Source of the DNA: Heteroruminococcus sp964369885
GTDB taxonomy: Bacteria; Bacillota; Clostridia; Oscillospirales; Ruminococcaceae
Assembly (NCBI GenBank): GCA_964369885.1
Contig: CAYJGQ010000095.1
Span: 1-8,364 of the forward strand
Length of the DNA: 8,364 bases
Direction: 5' to 3'
Shown: piece after piece, positions 1 to 6,491 of the stretch
Layout: the number at the start of each line of letters is the position of its first letter
How positions within the stretch are numbered: the stretch's first letter is position 1
Notes under the pieces: model-generated
What the model was told of the DNA's origin: nothing
Database searches by the model: none
Seen by the model: only the letters and a program-made list of their open reading frames with translations
Program-made: the position numbers and the translations under genes

Positions 1-35
1 TAAACCATGAACTGTTATTTGCGAGGTAATATTTA

Positions 36-1361
36 ATGGAAAATTTTAGAACTTGGCTGAATAATGTAGCCATTCAAAAAAAGTTTGTTCCGCTTCAATG
101 GGCCATAATAATAAGCGTGGTTTTTGTGAGTGCTTTTTCCTTTTTTTCGATTATGACCATCAATGAATCCTCAGAAAGCATAATCGATGACAATGTGCGA
201 CATAAGGAACGACTCAGTGCAATAACCAGAAACATGTATGTGTGCCGTGTATTGGGGCGTGATATTTTGCTGCAAGAGGATGAAACCGTGCGGCAAAAGC
301 TGTATGGTGACTACCTCCTTGCATTTGATGAACTGGACTACAAAATGGAAGAGTTTGCAGGGCTTTTGAGCGGCGCAAAGCTTGCCGAATTTACGAGAAT
401 AATTGACGAGAAGAATGTTTATAAGGACAGTATGATATTATCTGCTGATATTATGATTGGTGGCGGTGAGTATGATGACGCTCTATATGCACTTCAGGTG
501 GTAACCCCCATAGCCAATGACTTTTTTGGGAGCATAGATGATTTCTCCCTTGAGGAAGAAAAGCTTCTAAATGAGGCACTGGATAAAAACGATAATCTTA
601 TTCTTACAATATTGGTGGCTACGGTCAGTATAAATCTGATTTTGATTCTTGCAGTTGTTTTATTTATCAAATTTTTCTCAAGGAGCATGAGCTCGAGTTT
701 GATTAAGCTTGAAAAAGCCATGTCAGAGATTGCACAAACAGGAAACATGAAAACCGAAATTCCAAGCGAGCTTTACACAAATGATGAGGTAGGGCGCATT
801 GCAAGCATTTCAAACAAAATGAAAACCATGCTTCTTGAATACTCCTTCACCGATCCGCTGACGGGGGGGCTTAATACCAAGGCCTATCATGAGGAACTCA
901 ACGACATATTTGAAGACGAGGGACAAAACAAGGATATTTGGTGTGTGGTTGCCGATATGAACAACCTAAAGCTAATAAACGACATTTTGGGACATATGGA
1001 GGGCGATAACGCCCTTAGAAACTCCTACTACTGCCTAAATGAGTACTTTAAGCAGTACGGCAAGAGCTTTAGGGTGGGCGGAGATGAGTTTGTGTCGCTC
1101 TTGTCGGGATGTACCAAGACAGATGTCGAAACCGCAATTGAGGGTATTGTGTCCCAACTTGAAAAGGTAAATGCAACTTCTGAAAATAAGTTTTCACTGG
1201 CCTTTGGGTTTGATCATTTTTCAGATAAAACCTTAGATGAGTACAGCGAATTTTTCAAAACGGTCGACAAAAAAATGTATGACAACAAATCAGCAAGCAA
1301 GCAGTCGCGGCTAAACGCAAGGGTGGTAGATCCACTGGAAAAGGATAAAGACCACTGTTGA
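36..1361 (+). CDS. Membrane-bound diguanylate cyclase (sensor-HAMP-GGDEF)
   Basis: A 441-residue protein predicted to make cyclic di-GMP from two GTP at the inner face of the membrane in response to an external signal. Hydrophobic segments at about residues 22-40 and 188-213 enclose a roughly 145-residue, mostly helical extracytoplasmic region resembling the four-helix-bundle sensors of chemoreceptors. A HAMP-like linker follows (about 214-266), then the GGDEF domain (about 270-425). The active-site motif RVGGDEF is intact at 346-352, and the metal/guanine region DMNNLKLINDILGH (307-320) keeps the conserved Asp, Asn-Asp and Gly-His. The usual upstream RxxD inhibitory site is replaced by KQYG (339-342), so product feedback at that site is unlikely. 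The start is supported by GAGGT at 23-27, eight bases before the ATG. It converges on the lipoprotein gene across a shared terminator. The signal sensed is unknown. Confidence 0.93.
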   Translation: MENFRTWLNNVAIQKKFVPLQWAIIISVVFVSAFSFFSIMTINESSESIIDDNVRHKERLSAITRNMYVCRVLGRDILLQEDETVRQKLYGDYLLAFDELDYKMEEFAGLLSGAKLAEFTRIIDEKNVYKDSMILSADIMIGGGEYDDALYALQVVTPIANDFFGSIDDFSLEEEKLLNEALDKNDNLILTILVATVSINLILILAVVLFIKFFSRSMSSSLIKLEKAMSEIAQTGNMKTEIPSELYTNDEVGRIASISNKMKTMLLEYSFTDPLTGGLNTKAYHEELNDIFEDEGQNKDIWCVVADMNNLKLINDILGHMEGDNALRNSYYCLNEYFKQYGKSFRVGGDEFVSLLSGCTKTDVETAIEGIVSQLEKVNATSENKFSLAFGFDHFSDKTLDEYSEFFKTVDKKMYDNKSASKQSRLNARVVDPLEKDKDHC

Positions 1362-1395
1362 TCATGCATACCTCGCAGTAGCTAATCAAGTATAA

Positions 1396-1435
1396 AAAAA
1401 CAAGCTCAGGCCACCGGTGGTCTGAGCTTGTTTTT
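1396..1435. terminator. Bidirectional intrinsic terminator between convergent genes
   Basis: A near-perfect 20-bp inverted repeat (1396-1415 with 1416-1435) has a single G-T pair at 1410/1421 and GGCCACCGGTGGT at its centre. The stem ends in an A run on the left and a T run on the right, so an RNA from either strand forms a GC-rich hairpin followed by U residues. It lies 35 bases after the diguanylate cyclase stop and 45 bases beyond the lipoprotein stop on the other strand, so it can serve both. Confidence 0.92.
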
Positions 1436-1479
1436 ATCGTATTTGTTATGGTGCTTTAAATCCTTGTACCAATAAACAC

Positions 1480-2301
1480 TTAGTTTACAACTTCATCGGG
1501 AGTCTGTGGTAGCTCGGCAAAATAATCTGCAATGTCGTCAGCCAATGTCTGCGATGTGTAGTATTCCTGCCCAATGCTGACCAAATTTAGCTCAGGGATT
1601 ACATAGATGGTGGTAAAGGTATCATCATCAAATATCACTTTTAGTCTGTAGGATTTACCCTCGGTCTGTGCGGTGGCTATGTTTTGATAGTCATCATTTG
1701 TAAGCTCAGCCTTTGTGGCCTTAGAAAAAATGTCCAGTAGTTTTAGGGTTTCCTCTGCGGTCAGTTCGGCGTAGTCGCTTAGCCCCATGTGACTACTAAT
1801 CAGTCCGCCGTAGACGCGATCAAAGTAATTTACAATATCGCTTGCAGCAGCTTGGGTGCTCTCACAGACATAATATGTATCGCCACTTTCAATTATTATG
1901 CGGAAGGCCTCATCATAACCCTCCATACTGTAAAACACAGCATCCTCAGAGAAACTGTTTGCAAGGTCGGTGCTCAACAGATTTTCATCAAAATTACTGC
2001 TAAAATCGATAAACCCCGAGGAATCCCCCAGCTTTTTGCCAAGCACACCTTGGACATCGGTCAGTATGTTTTCGGTCATCAGGTAGTTTTTACCACCGTA
2101 AATTGCTATCATAGGTAGCATTGCATCCTGTGATGCAGTTCCGCTACCTGAGGGCTCCAGCTCCTGCTCCTCATCTTGTGGGGCGGAGCTTTGGGACTGA
2201 GCCTCGGATTCCGGTTGTGGTTGGGCCTCATTTGTGGCACAACCAACAAATGTTGTAAGTGTCATAATGCCGATGAGCATAAGTGCTAATAGTTTTTTCA
2301 T
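1480..2301 (-). CDS. Putative secreted lipoprotein of unknown family, downstream of the sigma factor
   Basis: A 273-residue protein that I do not recognise as a named family. It starts with a typical type II signal peptide: MKK, a hydrophobic stretch, then FVGC with the candidate lipidated cysteine at residue 21. The -3 Phe is less common than Leu. A Gln/Ser/Glu/Pro-rich linker at about 22-58 should lift a folded, acidic C-terminal domain (about 60-268) off the membrane. That domain is rich in Tyr and Asp and has alternating strand-like stretches (DTYYVCES, KSYRLKVIFDDDTFTTIYVI), but no catalytic motif is visible. The start is supported by an AGAGG site about six bases upstream. It follows the membrane-anchored sigma gene by 55 bases on the same strand with no terminator between them, so it is probably co-transcribed. 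It could sense or modulate the sigma factor's external loop, or be a target gene. Confidence 0.85.
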   Translation of the reverse strand: MKKLLALMLIGIMTLTTFVGCATNEAQPQPESEAQSQSSAPQDEEQELEPSGSGTASQDAMLPMIAIYGGKNYLMTENILTDVQGVLGKKLGDSSGFIDFSSNFDENLLSTDLANSFSEDAVFYSMEGYDEAFRIIIESGDTYYVCESTQAAASDIVNYFDRVYGGLISSHMGLSDYAELTAEETLKLLDIFSKATKAELTNDDYQNIATAQTEGKSYRLKVIFDDDTFTTIYVIPELNLVSIGQEYYTSQTLADDIADYFAELPQTPDEVVN

Positions 2302-2356
2302 GTTAAAACCTCTTTCTTTTTAGCCTATAAATTACGTCCTACATCTATTAGACAAT

Positions 2357-3163
2357 TTACTTATTTGATTTTGTTGGTAATTTATAAGAAAATTTTAAAA
2401 AAAGTATTATTCCTGCAATTACTGTAACTGTGGCTATAAGTAAGGCAACAAAAGCGGAGTCGTTTAATAGGTAGGGCAAAAATTCAATATTCTCGACCGA
2501 TGGTGGGGCGGACATGCCGGGCGAGTGGGATATGCCGGGGTCATTTGGCATGGGAGAGTCCATGATTGGCGGTGTTTGTAGTAGGCTATAGATGCTTGCA
2601 AGTCGTGCAGCGCCACCAAGTAGCAAAATAAAAGCAAAGGAGGCCATGGCCGCCAAGGAAATTCTAAGCTGTTTTATAGAGGTGTTGTAAATCCACTGTA
2701 TTGTGCCTATGGGTTTATCCAGCATTCGGGCAATTTCCTTGTGGCTTAACTGCCCAAGCACCTTAAGGGTGACAACCTCTTTTTGCTGTTCATTTAACCC
2801 CCCAATTAAGGAGTAATAACTGTCCATATCAAATAGTTCGCTTATATCCTTATCCATTATCGGCAGGTCGACATCCTCAAGGTCACTGTACTGCATCCTG
2901 TTTTTTGAGAAGTTTGTTGCCTCGTTTTTAACAACTCGGTACAGCCATGAAACCTCACCTTTTTGCGGAAACTTACCTGGTGGCAGTTTAGACAGCTTGT
3001 AAAAAACGTTTTGTACAACATCTTGGCTGTCTTGTTCGTTTTTGCTTACGGCAAAGGCCGTGCTAAACAGTAGCTTATAGTGATATTGATAAAGCAGTTC
3101 AAAGCCAACGGCATTTTTGTTTTTTATTAAATCAAGTATACTCGAGATTTTTATTTCACTCAT
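2357..3163 (-). CDS. ECF-type RNA polymerase sigma factor fused to a C-terminal two-helix membrane domain
   Basis: A 268-residue protein. Residues about 22-92 match sigma region 2 (FELLYQYHYKLLFSTAFAVS, then DSQDVVQNVFYKL), which binds core polymerase and the -10 element. Residues about 118-167 match region 4 with its helix-turn-helix (LNEQQKEVVTLKVLGQLSHK onward to GTIQW), which reads the -35 element. A normal ECF sigma ends near here. This one continues with a hydrophobic helix (about 169-187), a Pro/Met/Ser-rich loop (about 196-235), a second helix (about 237-257) and a short basic tail. Basic residues at both cytoplasmic ends fit sigma and tail inside, loop outside. The start has GAGGT seven bases upstream. 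It leads a two-gene unit with the lipoprotein. No separate anti-sigma gene is visible nearby, so the anchor may hold the factor inactive until release; that is inference. Confidence 0.9.
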   Translation of the reverse strand: MSEIKISSILDLIKNKNAVGFELLYQYHYKLLFSTAFAVSKNEQDSQDVVQNVFYKLSKLPPGKFPQKGEVSWLYRVVKNEATNFSKNRMQYSDLEDVDLPIMDKDISELFDMDSYYSLIGGLNEQQKEVVTLKVLGQLSHKEIARMLDKPIGTIQWIYNTSIKQLRISLAAMASFAFILLLGGAARLASIYSLLQTPPIMDSPMPNDPGISHSPGMSAPPSVENIEFLPYLLNDSAFVALLIATVTVIAGIILFLKFSYKLPTKSNK

Positions 3164-3202
3164 TTAAGTTACCTCACAGTAGCATTTAGTGGAAAATAGA
3201 TA

Positions 3203-3217
3203 TTGGCAGGTAGCCAA
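3203..3217. promoter_or_regulatory. Operator-like inverted repeat at the sigma-operon transcription start
   Basis: A perfect 5-bp inverted repeat, TTGGC-aggta-GCCAA, directly abuts the -10 box on the downstream side and would cover the expected transcription start. Its position suits a repressor site. The half-site TTGGCAG occurs again at 3324-3330. The arms are short, so chance is possible. Confidence 0.35.
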
Positions 3218-3244
3218 ATTATAACAGGTAATATGTATTTTCAA
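3218..3244 (-). promoter_or_regulatory. Candidate housekeeping-type promoter for the sigma factor/lipoprotein unit
   Basis: On the minus strand a perfect TATAAT (3223-3218) lies downstream of TTGAAA (3244-3239). The 15-base spacer is shorter than the preferred 17, so the promoter may be weak or activator-dependent. Transcription would begin near 3211, giving a leader of about 48 bases before the ATG at 3163. I could not recognise a distinct ECF-type promoter that would show autoregulation. Confidence 0.5.
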
Positions 3245-3335
3245 AGGTGATTACCACGCAAAGGCAAAGCTTAAAACCGTCGGCGACATTCCCCACTGAT
3301 TATGACTTTTCTGTAATTTTGATTTGGCAGAAATC

Positions 3336-3356
3336 CCTATCTAATAATTAGATAGG
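3336..3356. repeat. Perfect 9-bp inverted repeat upstream of the sigma operon
   Basis: CCTATCTAA (3336-3344) and TTAGATAGG (3348-3356) are perfect inverted copies separated by TAA, giving a 21-base near-palindrome. An extra C interrupts a further 2-bp extension on the outside. It lies about 95 bases downstream of the MATE stop and 170 bases upstream of the sigma ATG. The stem is AT-rich with no T run after it on either strand, which argues for a protein-binding site rather than a terminator. A second weak hairpin (GGAT/GGT pairing with ACC/ATCC, 3355-3375) overlaps its right end. Confidence 0.5.
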
Positions 3357-3450
3357 ATGAGGTCTAAAACCATCCCAAATTCTCACCTTAATACGGCACC
3401 CAGAAAGAATATGCTTTTATTGCCTACCTTGCATCACTTTTGATCATGCG

Positions 3451-4737
3451 TCAGGCCTTTGCCACACGGCGCGCTATAAATATAGAAATTATCATGACAA
3501 TCAGTTCGGTAAGTGGTACCGCCAACCACACACCGTTTATCCCCATTAGCTCGGATAAAACAAGAGCGGTCGGAATTATTAGAACAAATCCTCTGAGTAG
3601 CGATATGATAAACCCATTCTTGGGCTTACCAATTGCGCTGAAATAGGTGGCCAGCAAGATATTTATCCCACAAAAAACAAAAGCGGTAAAATAGATATAA
3701 AGTCCATTTATGGCTATATCGGTAAGGTTTTGATCGGCGTTCTTATTAAAGGCCGATATAATCTGCTCTGGATAGCAGACCGACAGCAGATATATAACCA
3801 CTGCTATACCAACCGAAGTGATTACTCCATACCTTAAAACCTTTTTAGTGTCATCCATGTCACCCATGGCACAACAACGGCTTACCACAGGCTGTGTGCC
3901 CTGAGATATGCCTGTAAATATTGCGATGATAACCAGTGCAATATTAGCAATGACACCATAGGCGGCCACCCCAATATTCCCGGCTATACCCAAAATCACA
4001 AGATTAAATACAATAATAACAATGCCTGATGAAACCTCGGTGATCAGTGCCGACACCCCAAGGGAGGAGATGTCGGCAAGCTTTTTAAGCGAGGGGGGCG
4101 AGTTTATGATTCCAAATGCATTGCGCCTTCTTATAAAGTGGATGGATAAAATTAAAAGGCTTATAAAGGGGGCCAAACCGGTAGCAAAGGCCGCGCCGAA
4201 CATCCCCATATCAAACGGGAAAATTAATATGTAATCCAGTATTATATTGGAAAAACTGCCCACAAGCATGGCGATCATGGATAGTTTTGGGGCTCTGTCA
4301 TTCCTTACATAGCAAATAATTACATTGTTGAGCAAAAATAGCGGTGAGAAGCAAAGGATGGTTTTTATGTATATTGTGGTGTCCTGTATTATTTGGGCAT
4401 CGGCACCAAGCAGAGCTGCGATTTGCCGTGAGAAAAACAAACCCAGCACCACAAATATCGACGCCATAAGCCCTGCATAATATAGCGACTGGGTAAAAAT
4501 CCCCTTGGAATTTGATATCGAAAAACGGGTGGCTCCACCTATGCCAATCATAAGCCCTGTGCCGTGAATAAAGCTGTACACAGGGATAGCTATATTCAGC
4601 GCTGCTAACCCCTGCGCACCTATTCCCTGCGCAATAAAAAATGTATCGGCCAGAATATAGCAGGACAGGCCAAGCATCCCCACAATATTAAGTGCAACGT
4701 ATTTTGCAAACTCTTTTTTTATGTCGTTTTGCCGCAT
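3451..4737 (-). CDS. MATE family multidrug/metabolite efflux transporter, MepA-like
   Basis: A 428-residue polytopic membrane protein with about twelve hydrophobic helices, close to the usual 440-460 of the MATE family. These proteins export cationic drugs or metabolites using a sodium or proton gradient. The first half has the family pattern of a helix ending in ADTFFIAQGIGAQGLAALN followed by IPVYSFIHGTGLMIGIGGA. The second half has GISQGTQPVVSRCCAMGD, matching the conserved G-x-x-QG-x-QP region at the start of the second repeat. I chose ATG 4737 because GGAGGT lies just upstream. An upstream GTG would add 13 residues by reading through the ribosome binding site and a hairpin, which is unlikely. 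It is transcribed alone, divergently from the EAL gene. Substrate cannot be told from sequence. Confidence 0.93.
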   Translation of the reverse strand: MRQNDIKKEFAKYVALNIVGMLGLSCYILADTFFIAQGIGAQGLAALNIAIPVYSFIHGTGLMIGIGGATRFSISNSKGIFTQSLYYAGLMASIFVVLGLFFSRQIAALLGADAQIIQDTTIYIKTILCFSPLFLLNNVIICYVRNDRAPKLSMIAMLVGSFSNIILDYILIFPFDMGMFGAAFATGLAPFISLLILSIHFIRRRNAFGIINSPPSLKKLADISSLGVSALITEVSSGIVIIVFNLVILGIAGNIGVAAYGVIANIALVIIAIFTGISQGTQPVVSRCCAMGDMDDTKKVLRYGVITSVGIAVVIYLLSVCYPEQIISAFNKNADQNLTDIAINGLYIYFTAFVFCGINILLATYFSAIGKPKNGFIISLLRGFVLIIPTALVLSELMGINGVWLAVPLTELIVMIISIFIARRVAKA

Positions 4738-4740
4738 TTG

Positions 4741-4746
4741 ACCTCC
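4741..4746 (-). promoter_or_regulatory. Ribosome binding site fixing the MATE start
   Basis: GGAGGT on the minus strand ends three bases before the ATG at 4737 and fits that start rather than the GTG 13 codons upstream. It directly abuts the U-tract of the leader hairpin at 4751-4771. Confidence 0.8.
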
Positions 4747-4771
4747 AAAAAACAGGCAAACTATGCCTGTT
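4747..4771 (-). promoter_or_regulatory. Leader hairpin with U-tract abutting the MATE ribosome binding site
   Basis: On the minus strand AACAGGCA-tagtt-TGCCTGTT forms a perfect 8-bp stem with a 5-base loop, giving six T residues in a row across the stem end and the following bases. The ribosome binding site begins at the next base. The structure fits a weak intrinsic terminator/attenuator or a translational control hairpin in the 5' leader. As DNA it could also be a repressor operator. Half the stem pairs are A-T, so termination would be partial. Confidence 0.5.
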
Positions 4772-4805
4772 AACACCTTTTTGCATCACCCATAATGGTT
4801 AGCCC

Positions 4806-4834
4806 AATATATCATGCATAGAAAAAAAAGTCCA
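4806..4834 (-). promoter_or_regulatory. Candidate promoter for the MATE gene
   Basis: On the minus strand TGGACT (4834-4829) and TATATT (4811-4806) are separated by exactly 17 bases. Each matches the housekeeping consensus at four or five of six positions. Transcription would begin near 4799 and give a leader of about 62 bases that includes the hairpin at 4751-4771. Confidence 0.4.
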
Positions 4835-4962
4835 TACCAAGAAGTTTACACCTATAAAAAAGTATAGTAACATCATCATAATCAATCACAAATATCGCTG
4901 TTTAAACAAAATAATGATTAATTTAGCTTGTGATTTACCATATAATTGTAGCATAATTCATG

Positions 4963-4991
4963 TTGAATTTTCCCTAAAAATGGATTATAAT
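4963..4991 (+). promoter_or_regulatory. Promoter for the EAL gene
   Basis: TTGAAT (4963-4968) and a perfect TATAAT (4986-4991) with a 17-base spacer form a strong housekeeping-type promoter facing the EAL gene. Transcription should begin near 4998, leaving a leader of about 157 bases before the ATG at 5155. Confidence 0.65.
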
Positions 4992-5142
4992 GGTAAGTGT
5001 ATAAAATAATAGATATACTTACATAATTTTTTGTCAAAATACAATTAACAGTGTAGTTAAAATCCTCACCCTCCCCGCTTATAAAACCGATAACAACAAT
5101 ATCACGGTAGATCATCATAACTTGATTAGACATAACAACGAT

Positions 5143-5148
5143 AGGGAG
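5143..5148 (+). promoter_or_regulatory. Ribosome binding site fixing the EAL start
   Basis: AGGGAG lies six bases before ATG 5155. An in-frame TTG at 5122 would place this site inside the coding region and has no ribosome binding site of its own, so 5155 is preferred. Confidence 0.75.
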
Positions 5149-5154
5149 CTATAT

Positions 5155-6378
5155 ATGGTAACAAACGAGAACTACATCGATCAAAATTTAGGGGTGGCCA
5201 ATAATAGAAAGTTCCACATCGATCAAAAAAAGCTTGGGTTTAATAAGCTTTGTATGACCGATGTTGTAAATGCCGATCTTTCTATTGCAGCCTATGGCGA
5301 AGAATCCTACTATGCAGGATGTAAGGATGTTTTAGCCGGTGTCCAAATGGCTCTTGAGCAGTTTAATTTGGCCGATAAAATATACCTTTACAGCTATAAC
5401 TACAGCAACTTTGTCTTAGCCGCCGGTGATAATATCTCCAAAGAGGAATTTTTGGGTATTATGAAGCAGTTTTATGCCCAGTTTGAGTCAGCCTCTTCGG
5501 CCAATGTTGAGATAAGCGCCGTTTCTCGATTTGCTGTGGTCTTACAGGAGGATCGGCTCATAGAGCGCGCTCTGCACGCCCTTTTAAATGCAAAGACAAC
5601 CCATGAAAATTTTATAATTACTCCCGATGTGCTGGACGTTGCAAGCGACATAAAAAACGATGCAAATATTCTTGATATAATTAATTTTGCCGTTGAGGGC
5701 AATCGTGTTATACCATACTATCAGGGTATACGCAATAACAAGACCGGCAAGATAGATAAATACGAAGCCCTTATGCGCATTAAGGGTGACAATGGCCGGA
5801 TATACTCCCCTGCGGTTTTTTTGGATGTTGCAAAGAAATATAAGATCTACAACCGCCTAAGTCAGATAATGATTGGGCGAGTGTTAAAGGAATTTAAGGA
5901 CCGCCCTGAGGAACTTTCCATAAACATTTCAGCCTATGACATATCAAGCGAATCCTTTAGAACCTGGTTTTTTAAGCAGATCGAAAAATTCCCCAACCGC
6001 AATCGCTTGGTAATAGAGTTTGTTGAGACCGAAAACTACCAAAACAAACTGCTTTTTGATTTTATAGAAAAGATACGCAGCTATGGTTGCCGCGCCTCGG
6101 TCGATGATTTTGGCTCGGGATATGCCACATATACAACCATTATTTCCCTCTCCCCTGCCTTTATAAAGATAGATGGCACAATTGTAAAGGACCTTGCAGT
6201 GTCCGATTCAAATGTTATTATACTAAGATCCATCTGTTTTATGGCCGAGCTAATTGGCGCCAAGACGATTGCAGAATTTGTCGACAATGACGATGTGCAG
6301 GCCGTGTTGGATGAGTATAATGTCAATTATTCGCAGGGGTATTTGTTTAGTAAACCGCAGCCACTGGAAGAACTATAA
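5155..6378 (+). CDS. Cyclic di-GMP phosphodiesterase: degenerate GGDEF domain plus intact EAL domain
   Basis: A 407-residue soluble protein without membrane segments, predicted to hydrolyse cyclic di-GMP to pGpG. The EAL domain (about 180-405) keeps every residue known to bind metal or act in catalysis: E204 of EALMR, N257, E288, D317-D318 in DDFGSG, K338, E374 and Q394 of SQGYLFSKP. The first about 170 residues follow the layout of a GGDEF domain: NNRKF in place of the start motif, a CMTDVVNADLSIAAYGEE stretch in place of the metal-binding region, and a terminal helix like AD-xA-xY-xAK (ALHALLNAK). The signature itself has decayed to NYSNF (82-86), so no cyclase activity is expected; it may bind a nucleotide or GTP as a regulator, or help the protein dimerise. 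It sits 113 bases upstream of a diguanylate cyclase on the same strand. Confidence 0.93.
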   Translation: MVTNENYIDQNLGVANNRKFHIDQKKLGFNKLCMTDVVNADLSIAAYGEESYYAGCKDVLAGVQMALEQFNLADKIYLYSYNYSNFVLAAGDNISKEEFLGIMKQFYAQFESASSANVEISAVSRFAVVLQEDRLIERALHALLNAKTTHENFIITPDVLDVASDIKNDANILDIINFAVEGNRVIPYYQGIRNNKTGKIDKYEALMRIKGDNGRIYSPAVFLDVAKKYKIYNRLSQIMIGRVLKEFKDRPEELSINISAYDISSESFRTWFFKQIEKFPNRNRLVIEFVETENYQNKLLFDFIEKIRSYGCRASVDDFGSGYATYTTIISLSPAFIKIDGTIVKDLAVSDSNVIILRSICFMAELIGAKTIAEFVDNDDVQAVLDEYNVNYSQGYLFSKPQPLEEL

Positions 6379-6482
6379 ATCGTGCATATTGCTGCTTTGT
6401 GGAGCTTTTGAGGGCCGCAAACACTACTGTACTATTATCTCTATTTTTAACCTATGTAAAAAAATTCTTTGACTAAATGATT

Positions 6483-6487
6483 GGAGG
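6483..6487 (+). promoter_or_regulatory. Ribosome binding site fixing the GAF-PAS-GGDEF start
   Basis: GGAGG lies four bases before ATG 6492. An in-frame ATG at 6477 would read through this site and has no ribosome binding site upstream, so 6492 is preferred although the spacing is short. Confidence 0.7.
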
Positions 6488-6491
6488 AAAA

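Larger units (their letters stand above)
4772..5154. other. Divergent intergenic region between the MATE and EAL genes
   Basis: AT-rich non-coding DNA holding the MATE promoter (4806-4834) and the EAL promoter (4963-4991). A 10-base palindrome TGTTTAAACA sits between them at about 4899-4908. From the predicted start near 4998 to the EAL ATG there is a leader of about 157 bases in which I see no known riboswitch core and no strong hairpin. A 71-codon frame on the minus strand (4918-5133) overlaps the promoter and resembles no protein I know, so it is not called. Confidence 0.6.

Noticed and set aside
3255..3290. Possible cyclic di-GMP (GEMM-I) riboswitch: CACGCAAAGGCAAA on the plus strand, attractive in a cyclic di-GMP locus.
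   Set aside because: Only the first core half is present. The second GACGCAAAG core, the GAAA tetraloop and the closing stem are missing at the right distance, and no plus-strand gene follows. A covariance-model search would settle it.
4738..4776. 13-residue N-terminal extension of the MATE protein from GTG 4776.
   Set aside because: It would translate the leader hairpin and the GGAGGT site; ATG 4737 fits that site.
4899..4908. Palindrome TGTTTAAACA as an operator.
   Set aside because: A 10-base AT-rich palindrome is expected by chance in such DNA and no second copy is nearby.
4918..5133. 71-codon minus-strand open frame in the divergent region.
   Set aside because: It covers the EAL promoter, has no convincing ribosome binding site and resembles no known protein; AT-rich chance frame.
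5122..5154. N-terminal extension of the EAL protein from TTG 5122.
   Set aside because: The extension would translate the AGGGAG ribosome binding site; ATG 5155 is correctly spaced from it.
6408..6438. Promoter between the EAL and GAF-PAS-GGDEF genes (TTGAGG with TACTAT or TATTAT).
   Set aside because: The boxes match weakly and the spacing is 16 or 19 depending on the -10 chosen; not enough to call a feature.
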